Shown here in pieces: positions 59,864 to 64,000 of a DNA stretch of 64,000 bases (positions are counted from its first letter, which is position 1; each line of letters opens with the position of its first letter). The DNA is from Dyadobacter crusticola DSM 16708 (lineage in GTDB: Bacteria; Bacteroidota; Bacteroidia; Cytophagales; Spirosomataceae). Under the pieces are notes generated by a model. The model was given only the letters and a program-made list of their open reading frames with translations. It did not search any database and had not been told where the DNA came from. A program made the position numbers and the translations under genes. The stretch covers positions 395,302 to 459,301 of the forward strand of contig NZ_JNJB01000007.1 in NCBI RefSeq assembly GCF_000701505.1, written 5' to 3'.

Positions 59864-61231
59864 TCAAGGCTTTGGATAGTTCTTTGAAGCATCGTCCACT
59901 ACCAGTACCCAGTCTTTTCCGTAGCCTGAATCGGGCGGGGTAAACTTGTTTACCGCTTTGCTATCTACCTGCCCTGCATCCTTGGTCTTGCCGGTTCTCG
60001 GATCGTACCAGAATGCATTCAGCTGGCTTCCGGTGATTTTTCCGGGGTTAATGGAAAAAGGCTTTCCTGTTGCGGTATAAACAAATATGTAATCCTTCCC
60101 TCTTGTCGCCTGAATGCGCTCGTACGCTGACAGATCGCCTTCGGCTACAATGGACTGGTCGGGTACGCGGTCGGTAACCGGGCGCGATTCGATCAGTTTT
60201 CTTACATACTTCATCTGATTAGCCCCGGGCAGGTCCATTGCCTGCTGCCAGAAAATGTGCGGGTTGTTGACAGCTTCCCGATTTGGCGCATACATCTGCC
60301 AAATATCGTGGCAGCCGTAGGTGTGGCCAAATGCGCCTGCAAACAGGTCGAGGTAAGCCGATTTCCGTACATCATAAGCATTGGATGTACCCAGTTCTCT
60401 TGCATTGAAACAAACCGGGTGATCTTCGTAAATCGGCTCTCCGTCGATGACCGGCTTGATCAGCTGCCTGTCGTAAGAACCCTTGATATTGTTGTAAACC
60501 GCAGCGTCGCGGCAATGCCCGGTTTGAAACATATTGAAATCCAGCCACTCATCCTGGTGAAACCATTCGCTCGCTCCCTCCTTGTTGGGCTGCGGGTGGT
60601 AGGTCATCATCACTTTATCAGCTCCGCCGGCACCGGCAGTAATACCAGCTGCCATTGCACGCCATATCTCTGTATCGCGCGTGCCGGGTCTCGGGTTTCT
60701 GTCCCCGCCCAGTACCCAGAACATGTTTTTACGCGCTTTATACCGGTTACCGAGCCACTTTCCATACACTTCCGCATTTGATTCATTGAAAACCTCCGGC
60801 CCTTTTCCCCAGGTCGATTTGAAAACCTTGTCGCCCCAGGTAGGCAGAAATGCGATGTTGATTCCTATCTCAGCAGCTTTGTCGATAATGTAATCCACGT
60901 GCTTGAAATAAGCTTCATTCGGCTTTGTGGGATCATTATTGATAAACGGCCGCTCACCATAGGGATTAGGAACTTCAAGCCCGTCGAACTCGGCCAATGC
61001 AACTGCCTGGACCACCGTGAAACCCTGCGCCGCCCGCTTTTTCAGGTAGTACTCCGCTTCCTCCCGATCCAGCCGGTGAAACAGTTCCCAGGCAGTATCT
61101 CCGAGCCAGAAGAATGGTTTACCATCTTTCATCAGGTACCTTTTGTTGCTGCTGATCGTGAAAGCCTGTCCGAAAACGCCGAAACAGATGAAGATCAGGA
61201 ATAATGTCGGGAGAATGCGGGAGAGTCTCAT
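59864..61231 (-). CDS. Secreted GH140-like glycoside hydrolase (DUF4038)
   Basis: A 455-aa exported protein. I start at the ATG at 61231, where a signal peptide begins (MRLSRILPTLFLIFICFGVFGQ); the frame is open to 61258. The barrel (about 25-350: RYLMKDGKPFFWLGDTAWELFHRL, MFWVLGGDRNP, PVIDGEPIYEDHP) matches DUF4038/GH140, the apiosidase family, with a probable catalytic acid in GGDRNP and a nucleophile in DGEPIYE. The C-terminal beta domain (about 370-455) is the putative collagen-binding type. It would release terminal apiose or a similar sugar from pectin side chains; the substrate is inferred. Confidence 0.88.
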   Translation of the reverse strand: MRLSRILPTLFLIFICFGVFGQAFTISSNKRYLMKDGKPFFWLGDTAWELFHRLDREEAEYYLKKRAAQGFTVVQAVALAEFDGLEVPNPYGERPFINNDPTKPNEAYFKHVDYIIDKAAEIGINIAFLPTWGDKVFKSTWGKGPEVFNESNAEVYGKWLGNRYKARKNMFWVLGGDRNPRPGTRDTEIWRAMAAGITAGAGGADKVMMTYHPQPNKEGASEWFHQDEWLDFNMFQTGHCRDAAVYNNIKGSYDRQLIKPVIDGEPIYEDHPVCFNARELGTSNAYDVRKSAYLDLFAGAFGHTYGCHDIWQMYAPNREAVNNPHIFWQQAMDLPGANQMKYVRKLIESRPVTDRVPDQSIVAEGDLSAYERIQATRGKDYIFVYTATGKPFSINPGKITGSQLNAFWYDPRTGKTKDAGQVDSKAVNKFTPPDSGYGKDWVLVVDDASKNYPKP

Positions 61232-61320
61232 TGGGCTGCTGGCGGAGATATAGTTCAAATGTTTTTTGCTTATGTTTAAACAAAATAAAACCCTTAATCC
61301 GGTTTGTTAAAATTTTATAT

Positions 61321-62937
61321 ATGAAAACTACATTTTTCGCGGTTTTTTCTTTGCTGCTCGGCACATTCCAGCCACTTTCTTCTACGTTGACCAAAAATCT
61401 TGACGAAGAAAAAAGGGTTAGCGAAACTGCCCGCATTGCCGTCGCTCCTAAGGCGGCTCCCCGCATTGCTATTGCCGGACTGGGTATCGAATCCAGCACT
61501 TTTTCACCTGCGTTGACAACCGAAGAGGCTTTTCACGCCCGGTACGGCGATCAGGTTTTTGCCGCCTACCCATTCATGTCGCCGGACTCCGGTATCCGCG
61601 CGAAAGCTACGTGGCTGCCTGCATTGGTAGGCAAATCGCTCCCTGGCGGTGCTGTCACGCGTGAAGCTTACGAGTCGCTTGTGAAGCAAACGCTCGAATT
61701 GTTGAAAAAGAATGCTCCTTATGATGGTCTGTTCTTCGATATCCACGGCGCCATGAGCGTAGTAGGTCTCGACGACCCGGAAGGTGACTTCATTGTGCGT
61801 ATCAGGGAAATGGTAGGTACAAAGACGCTTATCTCAACTTCAATGGACCTGCACGGTAATGTATCCTGGCGTCTGGCCCAGCATACCGACCTGATTACCT
61901 GCTACCGGATGGCGCCCCACGAAGATGCCATGCAAACGAAAAAACGCGCAGTGACGAACCTGCTCGCCAGACTCGAAAGCGGCAAGGGAAAACCTGCCTA
62001 CAAAGCTTGGATCCCCATTCCCGTTCTGCTGCCGGGTGAAAAAACGTCGACGCGCATTGAGCCTGGAAAACGGATTTACGCAGCAGTGACACCGGCTTCC
62101 ACGCAAAAAGGGATCATTGACGCAGCAATGTGGGTGGGATACGCCTGGGCCGACGAGCCGCGTAACCACGCCGTGGTTATGGTGACGGGTGACGACAAAA
62201 AAGCGGTAACTACCACCGCTGAAAAGCTGGCGAAAAGCTTCTGGGATGTACGGAAGGAATTTGCATTCGTAGCGCCGACAGGCTCCTTGCAAGAGGCTTT
62301 GGACAAAGCCGTAAACAGCGACAAAACGCCTTATTTCATCAGTGATTCAGGTGATAACCCAACTGCTGGCGGCGCCGGCGATGTTACGTGGACTATCACA
62401 GAAATCCTGAAAAGACCGGAGTTCCAGAACGAAAATGGGAAATCGCTGATCTACGCTTCCATTCCCGGTCCTGAGCTGGTGGCGGAAGCAGTGAAGGTGG
62501 GAGTTGGGGGAAAAATAGATGCATTAGCAGGTGCGAAAATGGATGCACGCTTTGCGCCGCCTGTGCGCCTGAAAGGAACTGTGACCGCCATCGAGCACGG
62601 CGACCGCAATGCAGAAACCGAAGTAGTGGTGAAAGTAGGGAGCGTGAGTGTCATTGTTACGAAAAAACGCAAGCCTTACCACAAGGAAGCAGATTTCACG
62701 CGGCTGGGACTGAATCCGCGCAAGTCCGATATCGTGGTTGTGAAAATAGGCTACCTCGAACCAGAGCTATACAACATGCGCGCAGACTGGACGCTTTCAC
62801 TTACGCCCGGCGGCGTAGACCAGAACCTGGAAGGATTGGGGTATAAAAGGGTGAAAAGACCGATCTTTCCATTAGATAAGGATATGAAGGAGCCCGACTT
62901 GAAAGCCAGGCTTGTTCCCTCTTCTGACAGCAAATAA
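61321..62937 (+). CDS. Exported M81-family metallopeptidase (MlrC-like)
   Basis: A 538-aa exported protein with a signal peptide (MKTTFFAVFSLLLGTFQPL). Residues 50-340 form the DUF1485/M81 N-terminal domain (IAIAGLGIESSTFSP, LFFDIHGAMSVVG, STSMDLHGNVSW, CYRMAPHEDAMQT) and 345-530 the MlrC C-terminal domain (DSGDNPTAGGAGDVTW). The group includes MlrC, which opens linearised microcystin. DIHGAM, DLHGN and PHED His/Asp residues are probable metal ligands. It is divergent from the GH140-like gene with 89 bp between starts. Substrate unknown. Confidence 0.9.
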   Translation: MKTTFFAVFSLLLGTFQPLSSTLTKNLDEEKRVSETARIAVAPKAAPRIAIAGLGIESSTFSPALTTEEAFHARYGDQVFAAYPFMSPDSGIRAKATWLPALVGKSLPGGAVTREAYESLVKQTLELLKKNAPYDGLFFDIHGAMSVVGLDDPEGDFIVRIREMVGTKTLISTSMDLHGNVSWRLAQHTDLITCYRMAPHEDAMQTKKRAVTNLLARLESGKGKPAYKAWIPIPVLLPGEKTSTRIEPGKRIYAAVTPASTQKGIIDAAMWVGYAWADEPRNHAVVMVTGDDKKAVTTTAEKLAKSFWDVRKEFAFVAPTGSLQEALDKAVNSDKTPYFISDSGDNPTAGGAGDVTWTITEILKRPEFQNENGKSLIYASIPGPELVAEAVKVGVGGKIDALAGAKMDARFAPPVRLKGTVTAIEHGDRNAETEVVVKVGSVSVIVTKKRKPYHKEADFTRLGLNPRKSDIVVVKIGYLEPELYNMRADWTLSLTPGGVDQNLEGLGYKRVKRPIFPLDKDMKEPDLKARLVPSSDSK

Positions 62938-62939
62938 CA

Positions 62940-63170
62940 TTATTGAACCGGAGAATCAGGCGGCGCGATGCGCGCCGGCCTGTCTTCGGTTAATGAGATC
63001 ACTTCTTTATGCCCGCGGAGCTTGTCAATAATTTGGTCCTCCGCCTCTCCTGTAATTACCCCGAACTCGAAAAGATTCGTAATTGTAAGTCCCTCTTCAC
63101 AAAGTTCGTCTGCAACAGTCTTCAAACTGCCCAGGTAAGTCTCCGAAATGGTGATTACTACGCTTTTCAT
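62940..63170 (-). CDS. Small protein resembling a free-standing I9 propeptide
   Basis: A 76-aa protein without signal peptide. Its pattern KSVVITISETYLGSLKTVADEL, then ITNLFEFGVITGEAED, then KLRGHKEVISLTEDRP, then IAPPDSP gives a ferredoxin-like beta-alpha-beta-beta-alpha-beta layout. This resembles the inhibitor I9/subtilisin prodomain. Its start overlaps the upstream subtilase stop by 4 nt, so both are made together. A role as inhibitor or folding helper of that protease is inferred from position and pattern; homology to I9 was not tested. Confidence 0.72.
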   Translation of the reverse strand: MKSVVITISETYLGSLKTVADELCEEGLTITNLFEFGVITGEAEDQIIDKLRGHKEVISLTEDRPARIAPPDSPVQ

Positions 63171-64000
63171 ACGATCGGGTCGACAGGTGCAATGGATAAT
63201 CCTACTCCTACATCAATGTTAGAAATCGGCAGTCTTTTTGCCAGGTTACGAAGCTCTGTCATAATCTGGTAGGGTGTTGCATTCGGAAATTTCTCCCATA
63301 ACAATGCAGTTAACCCGGCTACGTGCGGCGTCGCCATACTTGTTCCTGAAATGGTACGGTAACGCATCGGCATCGGCCAGCTGGAATAAATCTCGACACC
63401 CGGACCAGCAATATCCACTTCTCCCCCATTCGGGTTGATTTTACGGTTTGAGAAATCTGCCACATTCAGGCTTGAATCGAGGGCGGCGACGGCCATGATC
63501 GACGGACAGTCCGCCGGGCTCCCTACCGGACTGAACTGGTTCATCGAGCGGCGGCTCTCATTCCCGGCAGCTGCTATCACCACGGTACCTTTTGAAAGTG
63601 CATACTGCGCGGCCCGCTCGTAAGCTACGTCATAGCTTTGACCTGGAAACACGCGCGAGCCCAACGACATTGAAATTACATTACATCCATTGTCAGCTGC
63701 CCAGGTCATTCCATTCAGGATCCACGCCTGGGCGCCGCTGCCTTCGTTGCTGAGCACTTTTCCGGCATATATAGCTGCGTTTTTTGCAACTCCGTATCGC
63801 ATTCCGTTCGCATCCACATTGCCGCAGGCGCTGCCAATGCAATGCGTGCCGTGGCCGTGCATATCCTCGGCGGATTCCTCCGGTACAAACGAGTTGACGG
63901 TAATATTTCTTCCTGCAAAATCAGGGTGATTGGCGTCGAAGCCGGTGTCCAGTACTGCCACTTTTACGCCATTTCCGGTGTATCCCGAAACCATAGCTTG
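63167..64000 (-). CDS. S8 subtilisin-like serine protease, N-terminus beyond the window
   Basis: The C-terminal 277 codons of a subtilase; the coding frame runs off the window end through codons for Gln-Ala, and the ATG at 63994 is probably internal. The triad is complete: Asp in VAVLDTGFD, His in HGHGTHCIGS and Ser in GTSMATPHVAG, with oxyanion Asn in AAAGNES. The overall pattern is close to bacillopeptidase/subtilisin E. There is no C-terminal sorting domain in the visible part, and it ends shortly after the catalytic domain. It is followed by an overlapping I9-like gene. Confidence 0.92.
   Translation of the reverse strand, partial: QAMVSGYTGNGVKVAVLDTGFDANHPDFAGRNITVNSFVPEESAEDMHGHGTHCIGSACGNVDANGMRYGVAKNAAIYAGKVLSNEGSGAQAWILNGMTWAADNGCNVISMSLGSRVFPGQSYDVAYERAAQYALSKGTVVIAAAGNESRRSMNQFSPVGSPADCPSIMAVAALDSSLNVADFSNRKINPNGGEVDIAGPGVEIYSSWPMPMRYRTISGTSMATPHVAGLTALLWEKFPNATPYQIMTELRNLAKRLPISNIDVGVGLSIAPVDPIV

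Noticed and set aside
1..64000. rRNA, tRNA, prophage and transposase genes
   Set aside because: I read the gaps on both strands and saw no cloverleaf-like segment, transposase motif, integrase or phage structural gene. A covariance-model scan could still find a small RNA that I missed.

Overview
The window looks like chromosomal DNA of a Gram-negative Bacteroidota, most likely order Cytophagales and possibly Dyadobacter or a close relative. The genus is an inference from gene families and general resemblance, since no database search was possible. Supporting signs are the Bacteroidota-type -7 promoter element TAnnTTTG with few Shine-Dalgarno sites, SusC-style outer-membrane receptors, a DUF3098 gene, FtsX without an adjacent FtsE, and many secreted lipoprotein or Tat-signal carbohydrate enzymes. 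I see no rRNA, tRNA, CRISPR array, insertion sequence or prophage. Genes are dense on both strands and intergenic gaps are mostly under 250 bp.

Layout. 0-3 kb: a secreted CE7-type acetyl xylan esterase and a Tat-exported Gfo/Idh/MocA oxidoreductase, separated and followed by related AATGAC-rich short repeats. 3-6 kb: two small minus-strand genes (unknown; TPR) and etfB-etfA. 6-10.4 kb: a housekeeping run with a DUF151/UVR nuclease-like protein, ftsX, a DUF3098 membrane protein, uppP, truB and ribF, several overlapping by 4 nt. 10.4-16.6 kb: the most notable locus, an apparent five-gene operon encoding a flavin disulfide reductase, an ABC ATPase, a permease fused to a solute-binding domain, EgtB and EgtD. 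This joins ergothioneine synthesis genes to an EgtUV/OpuB-type transporter, and the binding domain is circularly permuted. 16.5-28.4 kb: mixed single genes (DinB, TlpA-like lipoprotein, MFS, YjbQ, DoxX, GlxA-type AraC regulator, SRPBCC-DinB fusion, thioredoxin-like, enolase-superfamily enzyme, YdjC-type deacetylase) and a VOC-family gene broken by a small deletion. 28.5-35.1 kb: an outer-membrane receptor, a LolA-like secreted protein, an orphan NarL-type regulator, and a BlaI-M56 (BlaR1-like) pair with two clear operators. 35.1-43.4 kb: MscS and AI-2E family membrane proteins, a PaoABC-like molybdenum aldehyde oxidoreductase operon, a small AT-hook protein and a NUDIX hydrolase. 43.4-50.3 kb: two paralogous multidomain quinoprotein/PKD/cytochrome c proteins flanking a metallophosphoesterase. 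50.4-54.9 kb: an OmpH/Skp-like chaperone, a Gfo/Idh plus MBL-fold pair, a higBA toxin-antitoxin module with its promoter and operator, and an alpha/beta hydrolase. 54.9-64 kb: a DUF1501/DUF1553 pair of the planctomycete-cytochrome type, a GH140-like glycosidase, an M81 peptidase, and a truncated subtilase overlapping a small protein that resembles a free-standing I9 propeptide.

Taken together the window reads as a saprophytic, plant-polymer-using aerobe: secreted esterase, deacetylase, glycosidase and quinoprotein dehydrogenases feed sugar metabolism, while ETF, Mo-hydroxylase, ergothioneine and thioredoxin-type genes serve redox and stress handling. Several convergent gene pairs share one bidirectional terminator, and in two of them a stop codon sits in the hairpin loop.
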